A program made the position numbers and the translations under genes. The notes below the pieces were generated by a model that did not search any database, was not told where the DNA came from, and saw nothing but the letters and a program-made list of their open reading frames with translations. A stretch of DNA of 64,000 nt, taken from the NCBI RefSeq assembly GCF_040760075.1, contig NZ_CP142884.1, positions 62,001 through 126,000 of the forward strand. The letters run 5' to 3'. This DNA is from Sphingobacterium sp. R2 (lineage in GTDB: Bacteria > Bacteroidota > Bacteroidia > Sphingobacteriales > Sphingobacteriaceae). This document shows, in pieces, positions 28,842-37,647 of this stretch. Numbering within the stretch: position 1 is the first letter of the stretch; each line of letters starts with the position of its first letter.

Positions 28842-29795
28842 ATGAAAACCACGTTTGATTTTGAAAAGCCAATTGCGGACTTGCAATTGCAAATTGAGAA
28901 GGTAACTCAAGTTGCCGAAAAGACTCAAGTTGACATGAGCGCAACAGTTCGTGAACTGGAGGAAAAGCTTGCTTCGACCGAGAAAGATATATACGGCAAT
29001 TTAACCGGATGGCAAAATGTACAGATGTCACGCCACCCTGATCGCCCGCAGACTTATGATTACATAGAAGCTATATGTGATGAATTCATCGAATTGCATG
29101 GTGACAGGAATGTTAAAGACGATAAAGCGATTGTCGGGGGGATGGCCTCAATAGACGGTAATGCGGTTATGATCATTGGCCATCAAAAAGGCAAGAATAC
29201 AAAAGAGCGTCAATACCACAATTTTGGAATGGCCAATCCTGAAGGCTACAGAAAGGCATTGCGTTTGATGAAAATGGCTGAAAAGTTCAATAAACCCGTT
29301 ATCACCTTAATTGATACGATGGGAGCCTATCCAGGATTGGAAGCTGAAGAACGCGGACAAGGAGAAGCGATCGCACGTAACCTAATGGAAATGGCTGTAT
29401 TGAAAGTGCCAATTATATGTGTTGTTATTGGCGAAGGAGCTTCAGGTGGAGCTTTGGGCATTGGTGTTGGAAACAGAGTCTACATGATGGAACATACGTG
29501 GTATTCGGTCATTTCCCCAGAGTCCTGCTCTTCTATCCTCTGGAGAAGCTGGGATCATAAAGAAAAAGCTGCTGAGGCTTTAAAACTGACATCTAGAGAT
29601 ATGCTTGGCAATGGATTGATCGATGGTATTATTCCCGAACCTCTAGGTGGTGCTCACCAAGATCCAGCCGCAGCTGCTGCTAACCTAAAAAATCAATTGC
29701 TAAAAGATCTTACCGAATTGACGGTTAAAGATAGCGATACATTAGTTTCCGAAAGAATCGACAAGTTTAGTAAAATGGGCGTTGTGACCGAATAA
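28842..29795 (+). CDS. accA: acetyl-CoA carboxylase carboxyltransferase subunit alpha
   Basis: This 317-residue protein has the AccA layout: an N-terminal helical part with [12 protein letters not shown], then [44 protein letters not shown] and [14 protein letters not shown], the crotonase-fold site that holds carboxybiotin and acetyl-CoA. With AccD it transfers CO2 from biotin to acetyl-CoA to form malonyl-CoA for fatty acid synthesis. It is transcribed alone and followed by a terminator. Confidence 0.95.
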   Translation: MKTTFDFEKPIADLQLQIEKVTQVAEKTQVDMSATVRELEEKLASTEKDIYGNLTGWQNVQMSRHPDRPQTYDYIEAICDEFIELHGDRNVKDDKAIVGGMASIDGNAVMIIGHQKGKNTKERQYHNFGMANPEGYRKALRLMKMAEKFNKPVITLIDTMGAYPGLEAEERGQGEAIARNLMEMAVLKVPIICVVIGEGASGGALGIGVGNRVYMMEHTWYSVISPESCSSILWRSWDHKEKAAEALKLTSRDMLGNGLIDGIIPEPLGGAHQDPAAAAANLKNQLLKDLTELTVKDSDTLVSERIDKFSKMGVVTE

Positions 29796-29822
29796 CATCT
29801 GTCAACACTCCTCTAATCATAT

Positions 29823-29851
29823 AAAGTCAGCTAACCACTGACTTTTTTTTT
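29823..29851 (+). terminator. terminator after accA
   Basis: AAAGTCAG and CTGACTTT arms around CTAACCA run into nine or more T residues. Confidence 0.85.
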
Positions 29852-30007
29852 GATTATGCTCCCCAATAAAACGAGCATTTTCAAATATAGAATAAGCTTC
29901 ACATCGATCAACTATTTCTGCTAATTCTTAAACTGACATAATGAATAAAAATTAATTCTTTAATTTTTAAACAGTTATCGTAATTTCAAAAAAAAAGGTG
30001 AAAAAAA

Positions 30008-30038
30008 TTGGCACAAGGAATTTATTTTCCTACCTTTG
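30008..30038 (+). promoter_or_regulatory. promoter of tRNA-Lys
   Basis: TTG at 30008-30010, 20 bases, then TACCTTTG at 30031-30038, directly upstream of the tRNA. Confidence 0.75.
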
Positions 30039-30060
30039 CATCACTTTCAAAAACAGAAAG

Positions 30061-30133
30061 GATTCCGTAGCTCAGCTGGTAGAGCAATACACTTTTAATG
30101 TATGGGTCCTGGGTTCGAATCCCAGCGGGATCA
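30061..30133 (+). tRNA. tRNA-Lys (anticodon TTT)
   Basis: This 73-base cloverleaf has acceptor GATTCCG pairing with CGGGATC (one T-G pair), D arm GCTCAGCTGGTAGAGC, anticodon stem ATACA/TGTAT with loop CTTTTAA, and T loop GGTTCGAATCC. CCA is not encoded. It is a single-gene transcript. Confidence 0.95.
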
Positions 30134-30136
30134 CTA

Positions 30137-30166
30137 AAAAAAGCTAATCAAATGATTAGCTTTTTT
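30137..30166 (+). terminator. terminator after tRNA-Lys
   Basis: AGCTAATC and GATTAGCT arms around AAAT, with six T residues following and an A-run preceding. Confidence 0.85.
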
Positions 30167-30344
30167 GCTTTAAAAAAATACTCTGTCCTATTCTATCTTT
30201 GTCTCAATACATGCTGCGAAAACATCGATCTTTTTTTGTTAGGTAGGTGTAGACCCTTCTTTTTTTCTTAAATTCTTAGTTTTAGAAAACCATAACCAAA
30301 TGGGGAACAATTTAGCTTTCAGCATTGCTTGTTCAGTGCTCGTC

Positions 30345-30400
30345 CAGTGCTTACTCACTGATCCCTCAATTGATACCGAACAATCAATGGGCAAGCACTG
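30345..30400. repeat. long imperfect inverted repeat
   Basis: CAGTGCTTACTCACTGAT (30345-30362) pairs with ATCAATGGGCAAGCACTG (30383-30400), with two mismatches and one G-T pair over 18 positions and a 20-base loop. Just upstream, GTTCAGTGCTC and GTCCAGTGCTT (30331-30352) look like short degenerate direct repeats of the same motif. There is no T-run, so it is not an obvious terminator. It may be a REP- or MITE-like remnant. Confidence 0.5.
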
Positions 30401-30532
30401 TCTAAAAATTAATTTAAAATTGTGGTTAGGTAAAAGTTGGCATTAGAATACATAGATTTTATTATTTATCTTCTTATAATCATTTTAATGGATTAAATAG
30501 AATTTTGAGGATTCCGATTCCGCTCAGGACGC

Positions 30533-30883
30533 GTGCTCGGTATCGATTTAAAAGGTCATATTAACATATCTCATAACTTAGAAGGTAAAAGATCAACAGT
30601 CAGCTCCATATTGTTAGATGAGCTTAAATTTGCCGCAGTGGGCTATGGCATCAGAAACTGTAATCGTCGGAGGTGCACATGATTTATTAGAATTTTCAAT
30701 ACAAAAACTTTACGCCATTAGGGGGCATTTCTTTGCGTGTGGAACGCATTTTCTTTATACTGCGCTATGGTAAGATTGCAAGTTCAAATGATTATCAGCA
30801 AGGATAGTGGTCTGTTACTGGGAACATTTATTTAGGATACAACAATTGGCCGGGTACAATAATACGAGTTTTTAAACAATAAA
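30533..30883 (+). pseudogene. probable decayed gene remnant
   Basis: The 738-base gap 30167-30904 has no intact gene. Within it, the plus strand reads VLGIDLKGHINISHNLEGK and on to a TGA in one frame. Later it reads ISLRVERIFFILRYGKIAS, a TAG, then WSVTGNIYLGYNNWPG and a TAA at 30881-30883. These pieces look protein-like, and the last resembles an outer-membrane barrel strand. They are interrupted by stops and frame changes. I cannot name the parent family, and coding origin is an inference from codon pattern only. Confidence 0.3.
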
Positions 30884-30904
30884 AAAGGGGATACTCTCCC
30901 CTTT
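30882..30904 (-). terminator. probable terminator after sufE
   Basis: On the minus strand AAAGGG and CCCTTT close an eight-base loop and run into six T residues, immediately after the sufE stop codon. Confidence 0.5.
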
Positions 30905-31324
30905 CTATGCTTTTGCCTGCAAAGCCAATGCGTATAATTTCATTTGCTTAATCATTGATAACAGTCCATTTGCTCTTGTAGGTGACAAATGTTCTTTCAA
31001 TCCTATTTGGTCAACAAAATATAAATCAGCATCAACGATTTCTTTAGCAGTGTGTCCAGATAGCACTTTGACCATTAAACTCACCAGCCCTTTGGTGATA
31101 ATAGCATCGCTATCCGCTTTAAAATATACCTTTCCATCTTTTATCTCTGGAAAAAGCCAAACTTTGGATTGACATCCTTTGATGATATATTCATCTGTTT
31201 TGTATCGTTCATCAATTAAAGGCACCTCTTTTCCGAGCTGGATGATATATTCGTATTTTTCCATCCAATCTGTGAAAAAAGCAAAATCCTCAATCAATTC
31301 ATCCTGTATTTCATTAATGGTCAT
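30905..31324 (-). CDS. sufE: SufE family cysteine desulfuration protein
   Basis: This 139-residue protein carries the SufE core. KGCQSKVW places the sulfur-accepting cysteine at C51, the same number as in E. coli, and it is followed by FKADSDAIITKGLVSLMVKVLSG and LSPTRANGLLSMI. It takes persulfide sulfur from SufS and passes it to the scaffold. It lies 13 bases after sufS on the same strand, so the two form an operon. The SufBCD scaffold genes are not in the window. Confidence 0.93.
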   Translation of the reverse strand: MTINEIQDELIEDFAFFTDWMEKYEYIIQLGKEVPLIDERYKTDEYIIKGCQSKVWLFPEIKDGKVYFKADSDAIITKGLVSLMVKVLSGHTAKEIVDADLYFVDQIGLKEHLSPTRANGLLSMIKQMKLYALALQAKA

Positions 31325-31337
31325 ACTTATTTTTATA

Positions 31338-32561
31338 TTAAATCAACATATTGACCGCGCGCTGAATTCCCGCAACCAAAACATCTATTTCCTCCTTTGT
31401 ATTATACATGGCTAAAGAAGCACGGATAGTCCCCGGTATTCCAAACCGGTCCATGACAGGTTGCGCACAGTGGTGCCCCGTACGGACAGCTATTCCGAGC
31501 TTATCTAAGATAACTCCGACATCATAAGGATGTGTACCTTCTATTACAAAGGATATCACAGAACACTTATGCTCGGCTGTACCTATAAACCGTATCCCCG
31601 AAACTTCAGATAGCTTCTCTGTGGCGTATTGCAATAATTCAAGTTCATGGGCTTCAATACTTTCTAGACCAATTGAATTGATATAATCTATTGCCTCATT
31701 TAAACAGATACCAGCTTCAATGTTAGGTGTACCGGCCTCAAATTTAAATGGCAATTCATTATACGTCGTTTTTTCAAAGGTGACCTCTTTAATCATATCT
31801 CCGCCACCTTGATAAGGCGGCATTGCGTTTAATAAATCTTCTTTACCGTATAGCACCCCCACTCCTGTAGGTCCGTACATTTTATGGCCTGAAAACACCA
31901 AAAAATCAACATCAAGATTCTGAACATCAATTCTTATATGTTGGACGGCTTGAGCTGCATCAACCAACACGACAGCTCCGTACTGATGGGCCATTGAAAT
32001 AATCTGACCCACTGGATTGATTGTCCCTAGCGCATTTGAAACATAGGTCACTGCAACTAGTTTGGTTTTCTCATTTAACAAGTTCTCGTATGCAACCATA
32101 TCGAGCTCACCCTTGTCATTCATTGGAATCACCCGGATTTTACAGCCCTTTTCGTCACAAAGCATCTGCCAAGGCACAATATTAGAGTGGTGCTCCATTG
32201 CTGAAATAATAATCTCATCACCAGCTTGGATAAAAGCTCTGCCATAACAAGTAGCAATTAGATTAATACCATCTGTGGTCCCTTTAGTGATAATAATCTC
32301 CCTGTCCTCTGCGGCATGAATAAAAGCTTGAACTTTTTTTCGAGTTATTTCAAAAGCGTCCGTTGATATCTGACTGAGATAATGCACACCGCGGTGCACA
32401 TTACTGTTCATATCCGTATAATAGCGAACAATCGAATCGATAACAGCACTTGGTTTCTGTGTTGTTGCGCCATTATCCAAATAAACCAATGGCTTACCGT
32501 TTACCTCTCTTTTGAGAATGGGAAAATCAGCACGTATTTTATCTATATTAAATCTTTCCAA
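31338..32561 (-). CDS. sufS: cysteine desulfurase SufS
   Basis: This 407-residue type II cysteine desulfurase uses PLP to remove sulfur from cysteine for Fe-S cluster assembly. The cofactor lysine is K227 in SGHKMYGPTG and the persulfide cysteine is C365 in TGHHCAQPVM. LDNGATTQKP near the N-terminus and TKGTTDGIN are typical. It is the first gene of the sufS-sufE operon. A TAACTTTG box on the minus strand at 32589-32582 is a likely -7 element 20 bases before the start. Confidence 0.94.
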   Translation of the reverse strand: MERFNIDKIRADFPILKREVNGKPLVYLDNGATTQKPSAVIDSIVRYYTDMNSNVHRGVHYLSQISTDAFEITRKKVQAFIHAAEDREIIITKGTTDGINLIATCYGRAFIQAGDEIIISAMEHHSNIVPWQMLCDEKGCKIRVIPMNDKGELDMVAYENLLNEKTKLVAVTYVSNALGTINPVGQIISMAHQYGAVVLVDAAQAVQHIRIDVQNLDVDFLVFSGHKMYGPTGVGVLYGKEDLLNAMPPYQGGGDMIKEVTFEKTTYNELPFKFEAGTPNIEAGICLNEAIDYINSIGLESIEAHELELLQYATEKLSEVSGIRFIGTAEHKCSVISFVIEGTHPYDVGVILDKLGIAVRTGHHCAQPVMDRFGIPGTIRASLAMYNTKEEIDVLVAGIQRAVNMLI

Positions 32562-32731
32562 CTTTGTCTAAATAATTTATACAAAGTTAATAGTATTTTA
32601 TAGAATACAGGATGGTCAATCTATTTTTTATGTCATTATCGAAAGCATTCTAGGTACGCTATCGAATAAAAGAGCAAATTTGCCGTTTTAACAATTATAG
32701 TTAGCTTTTATAAATTATAGATGCTATTTAG

Positions 32732-32739
32732 TACCTTTG
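32732..32739 (+). promoter_or_regulatory. -7 promoter element of the desaturase gene
   Basis: TACCTTTG matches TAnnTTTG, eight bases before the ATG at 32747. No clear TTG lies 20 bases upstream. It implies a very short 5' leader. Confidence 0.45.
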
Positions 32740-32746
32740 TAATAAT

Positions 32747-33742
32747 ATGCAAGAATTACCTCTAAATTTACCAGAAGGCTCACGTAAAGAAGTGATGGCC
32801 TATTTGGAACCGTTCATGCTCAATGAGATGAGCGAATACCTGAAGCCTGTTGAAGAAATGTGGCAACCTGCCGATTTTCTTCCCGATTCTTCTAGGGATA
32901 CTTTTTTTGAGGAAGTAAGAGAGTTGCAGGAAAGTGCAAAGGAACTCTCTTATGATTTGGTCGCTGTATTAGTCGGAGACACCATCACCGAGGAGGCTCT
33001 TCCGACTTATGAATCCTGGTTGACTATGGTAGAAGACGTCGACAAAAACGAGCAGGGAGGATGGATGAAATGGGTACGCGCTTGGACAGCTGAAGAAAAC
33101 CGTCATGGTGATCTTTTGAACAAATACCTTTATTTGTCAGGTAGAATAGACATGCGCCAATTTGAAATGTCTACCCAATACCTTATTCAAGATGGTTTTG
33201 ATATCGGTACTGGTGCTGATCCATACCGGAATTTTATTTATACTTCATTCCAGGAATTGGCAACCAATGTTTCCCACCGTCGTGTATCCGGCCTTTCCAA
33301 AAAAGGTGGTGATAAACTTTTGGCAAAAATGTGTGGTGTCATCGCCTCTGATGAAGCTCGTCATGCCAAAGCCTACATGTCTTTTATTTCAAAAGCATTT
33401 ACTGTAGATCCAAGTGAAGTCATGATCGCATTTGAAGACATGATGCGTAAAAAAATAGTTATGCCCGCCCAATTTTTAAGAGAAGCAGGCGAGCCTCAAG
33501 GAGAGGCGTTTGCGCATTTCTCTGACGCCGCACAGCGTTTGGGGGTATATACAGCTTTAGACTACGTTGATATCTTAAAAGAGCTGAATAGAGAATGGAA
33601 CATTGATCAGATAACAGGACTGAATGATAAAGGGGAAAAAGCGAGAGATTATCTCCTCAAACTACCCGATCGTTTGATTAGACTGGCAGACCGTATGAAG
33701 GTTCCGGAAAAAGATTATAAATTCAAATGGATTTACGGATAA
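32747..33742 (+). CDS. acyl-ACP desaturase (ferritin-like diiron)
   Basis: This 331-residue soluble enzyme resembles plant stearoyl-ACP desaturase. The two diiron motifs are present: EENRH at 116-120 and DEARH at 202-206. WVRAWTAEENRHGDLLNKYLYLSGRID and FQELATNVSHRR are family blocks. It would place a double bond in an acyl chain bound to acyl carrier protein, using oxygen and electrons from ferredoxin, which adjusts membrane fluidity. This soluble class differs from the membrane-bound desaturases. The regiochemistry is unknown. It is transcribed alone. Confidence 0.9.
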   Translation: MQELPLNLPEGSRKEVMAYLEPFMLNEMSEYLKPVEEMWQPADFLPDSSRDTFFEEVRELQESAKELSYDLVAVLVGDTITEEALPTYESWLTMVEDVDKNEQGGWMKWVRAWTAEENRHGDLLNKYLYLSGRIDMRQFEMSTQYLIQDGFDIGTGADPYRNFIYTSFQELATNVSHRRVSGLSKKGGDKLLAKMCGVIASDEARHAKAYMSFISKAFTVDPSEVMIAFEDMMRKKIVMPAQFLREAGEPQGEAFAHFSDAAQRLGVYTALDYVDILKELNREWNIDQITGLNDKGEKARDYLLKLPDRLIRLADRMKVPEKDYKFKWIYG

Positions 33743-33748
33743 CATAAA

Positions 33749-33783
33749 AAAAAAGCTTGATTTAAATAATCAAGCTTTTTTTT
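33749..33783. terminator. bidirectional terminator
   Basis: AAGCTTGATT and AATCAAGCTT arms around a short loop, with A- and T-runs on both sides, between the convergent desaturase and POT transporter genes. Confidence 0.85.
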
Positions 33784-33800
33784 ATGTCTAATTTTATGGA

Positions 33801-35288
33801 TTAGTGTACTTCCTGCATTAACTTTTTCACTAATGAAGAGAAGATAATTAATATCACCCCAGCAATCAATGCAGATATTCCTAACGTTTTATAGCCATCT
33901 GTGTAAGCTAATAGTTTAGACGACAATGTGCCTCCGGTATTTGCTTCCGACATTTCTGCGCCGATTTTACCCGCGAAGAACTGTCCATAGGCACTTGCCA
34001 AAAACCACATGCCCATCATCATACCAAACAGACGTTGTGGAGACAACTTCGTGATAATGGACATTCCAATAGGCCCCAAACAAAGTTCACCAAAGGTGAT
34101 AATCAACCAGGTGAAAGTGAATAGATTTAAAGATGACTTACCATCTTCATCTGCAAAAAATCGCAAAGAGTAAAAAAGAAAAAAGCCTAACGCCAGAAAT
34201 AAAAATCCAATTCCAAATTTAATGATGGTATTCGGTTCTAGTTTCTTTTTAGCAAGCCATACCCACAATAAACCAACCAAAGGGCTAAATACAATAATGA
34301 AAAAGGAATTTGAACTATTATTGATAATATTAGGGTCTATTTTAAAAAACAGTAGGTTGTCCACCAAATTATCCTTTGCAAACAATGAAAGTGATCCGCC
34401 GCTTTGTTCATAAATTGTATTAAAAATTAAATACATAATAATGAAGATCAATGCTGCAATCACTTTCTTACGGTAACTATTATTCAATTTCGTCAACTCA
34501 AAGCCCAAATACGCGATTGCAGCAAAACCGATTCCATACATAAAATAGTCCGTAAAATTACTATTGTGAATTAGTACATAAATAATCGGCAACATGACGA
34601 TAGCCCCAGCAATGACTAAACTTTCCTTGATTGTACGAGAAGATCTTGAATGATGTGCTAATGGAGAATTCCCTATCGGCGCAATAGACCTCCGAATTAA
34701 AAAATAAGTCACTAATCCTATGATCATCACAATGGCAGCGGCTAAAAAGCATAGGTTCCAGGAATAATTTTTCCCTAAATAAATACACAGTGCTCCACCT
34801 AACAATCCACCAATATTAATTCCCGCGTAAAACATCCCATATCCAGCGTCACGACGAACATCACCTTCTTTGTAAAGCTCACCTACCATTGAGGAAATAT
34901 TAGGCTTAAAGAAGCCCGTACCAATAATAGAACAAGTAATACCAAAATAAAAAAGGTCGTGTGGATTATAAGCTATGATAAGATTGCCGATTGCCATAAT
35001 CAATCCGCCAAAGATAAGGGATTTTTTAAACCCTAAAATCTTATCAGCAAAGATACCGCCAATGAACGTAAAGGCGTATATAAAAGCCTGTATGGCACCA
35101 TATTTAAGATTGGCATCCTTCTCAAACAATCCAAGTTGATCTGTCATAAAAATGACCAAAACACCTCGCATGCCGTAAAAACAAAATCGCTCCCACATCT
35201 CGATGGTAAATAAATACCACAATTGCTTAGGATACTTTCCTTCAAAATTTTGAATCTCTTCTAGCGACTCCCTTGTACTAACCTCCAT
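33801..35288 (-). CDS. POT family proton-dependent oligopeptide transporter
   Basis: This 495-residue transporter has 12 or more membrane helices. The POT signatures are present: the proton-coupling motif EMWERFCFYGMR in helix 1, GGIFADKILGFKKSLIFG, and a GTGFFKPNISSMVGELY loop. It should import di- and tripeptides with protons across the inner membrane. It is the shortest and most divergent of the four POT proteins here, lacking the GHPAGLFVLFF start of the 47-51 kb pair. It is separated from the upstream POT gene by a terminator hairpin. Confidence 0.9.
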   Translation of the reverse strand: MEVSTRESLEEIQNFEGKYPKQLWYLFTIEMWERFCFYGMRGVLVIFMTDQLGLFEKDANLKYGAIQAFIYAFTFIGGIFADKILGFKKSLIFGGLIMAIGNLIIAYNPHDLFYFGITCSIIGTGFFKPNISSMVGELYKEGDVRRDAGYGMFYAGINIGGLLGGALCIYLGKNYSWNLCFLAAAIVMIIGLVTYFLIRRSIAPIGNSPLAHHSRSSRTIKESLVIAGAIVMLPIIYVLIHNSNFTDYFMYGIGFAAIAYLGFELTKLNNSYRKKVIAALIFIIMYLIFNTIYEQSGGSLSLFAKDNLVDNLLFFKIDPNIINNSSNSFFIIVFSPLVGLLWVWLAKKKLEPNTIIKFGIGFLFLALGFFLFYSLRFFADEDGKSSLNLFTFTWLIITFGELCLGPIGMSIITKLSPQRLFGMMMGMWFLASAYGQFFAGKIGAEMSEANTGGTLSSKLLAYTDGYKTLGISALIAGVILIIFSSLVKKLMQEVH

Positions 35289-35306
35289 ACTAATTTATAT
35301 TAATCA

Positions 35307-35333
35307 AAAAAGCTTCTTTCATAGAAGAAGCTT
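35307..35333 (-). terminator. terminator between two POT genes
   Basis: AAGCTTCTT and AAGAAGCTT arms around TCATAG, with a T-run on the minus strand. The transcript of the 35343 gene probably ends here. Confidence 0.75.
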
Positions 35334-35342
35334 ACATATTTA

Positions 35343-37115
35343 TTATTTAATTCCGTGCATCAATCGTTTAATCAAAGGATTAAACAGCATCACTAGCAAG
35401 CCTGCCAAAGCTGGAATTGCCGTAAACAAGAAGAAAAAGTAGCTCAATGAGTGTTCCTCTTGAATGGTCTCTACCTGTCCTCCTAATACGGCCGCAACCT
35501 TCTGCGCAATGGCGATTGCCAAATACCAGATTCCAAACATAAAAGCAAGCATCCGCGCGGGCACTAATTTCGACACATAAGATAGACCTACAGGCGAAAT
35601 AAATAATTCACCCAATGTATGGAACAAATAGGTTAGTACCAAAAAAACCATCGAGATTTTAGTACCTTGACTTATTCCCATCGATCCTAATCCAATAATC
35701 AAAAATCCAATCGCAACCAAGATCAGACCAAAGCCATATTTAAAAGCCGCAGATGGATTGTATTTGGACTCCCAAATTTTGGATACGGTAGAAGCTAGTG
35801 CAATAATAAAAAATGAGTTTAGGATTGAAAACCAAGAGACTTTAATTTCTGACGCCTCCTTGTTAAATTCTTTATATAACATCCAAATAGCAGCAGCCCA
35901 AATCAAGCCAAAACAAATGAACAATACGATATTGGAGATCGCGATTTTATTCCAGGTTACTTTTGCCAATTTGATCAGAACCCAAGTAATAATTGAGAGA
36001 GGGACGATGGTTAACAAGCCATTCACCACATTAAAAGTTGTCAACGCAGCTCCGCTAAGGACTCGATCAATGTTGTCCCTTGCCACAATAACCAATGAAG
36101 TTGCTCCTTGTTCGAAACTCATGAAAAAGAACACAAGGAAAAAGGCTAGTAGTACTACGGCAAACATACGGTCTCTAACCACTTTATCATAACGTAGTAT
36201 ACGAGTAACAATCAGATATACAAAAAGAATCAACGCTACGATTACCATGATATACTGCCCTCTTAAAAAAGGGGTATCCAAACGCGAAAATACGTCCACA
36301 ATACCATTCTTAGACAATGGATCATTAAAAGCGTATACGAACCCAATAATAGAGACTACAGCTATCAATACATAATCACGCAGGGTAAATGGATTTCTGG
36401 TATCGGTATCTTCCGTAACAACTTTCTGCCCTTCAGCCACAGACTTATTCAAAACACCGAGATTGCCCATTAGCGGTTTTGCGAAAACGAACTGCAATGT
36501 TCCTAAAAGCATAAAGATACCAGCCAATCCGAATCCCCAGTGCCAACCATACGTTTCAGCAATATATCCACATAACATCATGCCAAAGAAAGCCCCAGCA
36601 TTAACTCCCATGTAGAAAATAGTATAAGCACCATCTTTTTTCTCTGGCAGATCTTTATACATTTCTCCAAGAATAGAGGGCATGTTGGGTTTGAAAAAGC
36701 CTGTTCCGATAACTAGACAGACCAACCCGAGGAAAAACATAATAGAGGTATCAAAAGCCATAGCAGCATGCCCAAGCGTCATCACAGCTGAACCAATGAT
36801 AACTGCTTTACGTGATCCGATATATTTATCTGCAATGATCCCCCCCAGAATGGGAGTTAAGTAGAGCATCATAGCATATGTACCATAAAGGGCCCCTGCT
36901 TGTTGAGCTGTCCAGGACCATCCCGAGAATGGACTACCTTGAATGACAGCTGCAGTTAAAAACTGCATTAAAAGGACGCGCATTCCGTAGAATGAAAAAC
37001 GCTCCCACATCTCAGTAAAGAATAGGACAAAGAGTCCCGAACGCTGTCCTAACACATTTGATTTAAAAAAATCAGTCGACGGGCTATTAGCAATGTCCCC
37101 GTTTAATCTCCCCAT
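35343..37115 (-). CDS. POT family proton-dependent oligopeptide transporter
   Basis: This 590-residue POT transporter has TEMWERFSFYGMRVLL in helix 1, GGIIADKYIGSRKAVIIG, and GTGFFKPNMPSILGEMY. Two extra hydrophobic segments between the N- and C-terminal halves suggest the 14-helix form common in bacteria. It starts about 20 residues before the GLFVLFF segment and shares that segment with the 47-51 kb pair. The predicted role is uptake of small peptides. Which peptides cannot be read from sequence. Confidence 0.9.
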   Translation of the reverse strand: MGRLNGDIANSPSTDFFKSNVLGQRSGLFVLFFTEMWERFSFYGMRVLLMQFLTAAVIQGSPFSGWSWTAQQAGALYGTYAMMLYLTPILGGIIADKYIGSRKAVIIGSAVMTLGHAAMAFDTSIMFFLGLVCLVIGTGFFKPNMPSILGEMYKDLPEKKDGAYTIFYMGVNAGAFFGMMLCGYIAETYGWHWGFGLAGIFMLLGTLQFVFAKPLMGNLGVLNKSVAEGQKVVTEDTDTRNPFTLRDYVLIAVVSIIGFVYAFNDPLSKNGIVDVFSRLDTPFLRGQYIMVIVALILFVYLIVTRILRYDKVVRDRMFAVVLLAFFLVFFFMSFEQGATSLVIVARDNIDRVLSGAALTTFNVVNGLLTIVPLSIITWVLIKLAKVTWNKIAISNIVLFICFGLIWAAAIWMLYKEFNKEASEIKVSWFSILNSFFIIALASTVSKIWESKYNPSAAFKYGFGLILVAIGFLIIGLGSMGISQGTKISMVFLVLTYLFHTLGELFISPVGLSYVSKLVPARMLAFMFGIWYLAIAIAQKVAAVLGGQVETIQEEHSLSYFFFLFTAIPALAGLLVMLFNPLIKRLMHGIK

Positions 37116-37198
37116 AAATAATCAACCTTTATTTTTTGATAAAATATTTACAAAGAAACAAAAACAAAATCACTTTTGACCAAAATAAAGTTGCATAA

Positions 37199-37229
37199 AC
37201 AAAAAAAGGCAACCCTACGGATTGCCTTT
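37199..37229 (-). terminator. terminator after the XRE regulator gene
   Basis: AAAAGGCAA and TTGCCTTTT arms around CCCTACGGA, with a T-run on the minus strand. Confidence 0.8.
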
Positions 37230-37251
37230 TCAGTAACAATTTTAATATGTC

Positions 37252-37581
37252 CTATCTCTTGTGCAATTGCTCATAAAGGTCAATAACTTTCTTCTGCAAC
37301 TCAATCACTTCGCCATCGCGTTGTTGTAATTTTTGCGTCAAAGCATTCACCTCATTTACATACTCCTTATCTTCTTCAGAATCTGAAGTAGATAAAAGTT
37401 GAACAACTGTCAAATTGAATAATTTTGAGATTTGATTCAGGCGAGACAAATTTACATCTGTAATACCTGTTTCAATTTTAGAAAATGCTGGGATTGAGAT
37501 ATCCAATCGCTTTGCAACATCCTCTTGACTCCACCCTTTTTGGTGTCTAAGTAATCTGATTTTTTTTCCTAATGCATTCAT
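37252..37581 (-). CDS. XRE family transcriptional regulator
   Basis: This 109-residue protein has a Cro/CI helix-turn-helix at residues 6-62 (IRLLRHQKGWSQEDVAKRLDISIPAFSKIETG). The C-terminus is a short coiled coil (residues 75-108, with ALTQKLQQRDGEVIELQKKV) that probably makes a dimer. It is a monocistronic gene between the POT transporter and mpl. No operator was identified and its targets are unknown. Confidence 0.85.
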   Translation of the reverse strand: MNALGKKIRLLRHQKGWSQEDVAKRLDISIPAFSKIETGITDVNLSRLNQISKLFNLTVVQLLSTSDSEEDKEYVNEVNALTQKLQQRDGEVIELQKKVIDLYEQLHKR

Positions 37582-37647
37582 CTGGTAGATATTTTAAACA
37601 AAAATAATAAATTACAACTTAATTTACATTAAATTATATTTTTTTCT

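Noticed and set aside
35758..36192. 144-residue frame on the plus strand
   Set aside because: It lies antisense within the 35343 POT gene and has no family features. It arises from hydrophobic codon bias.
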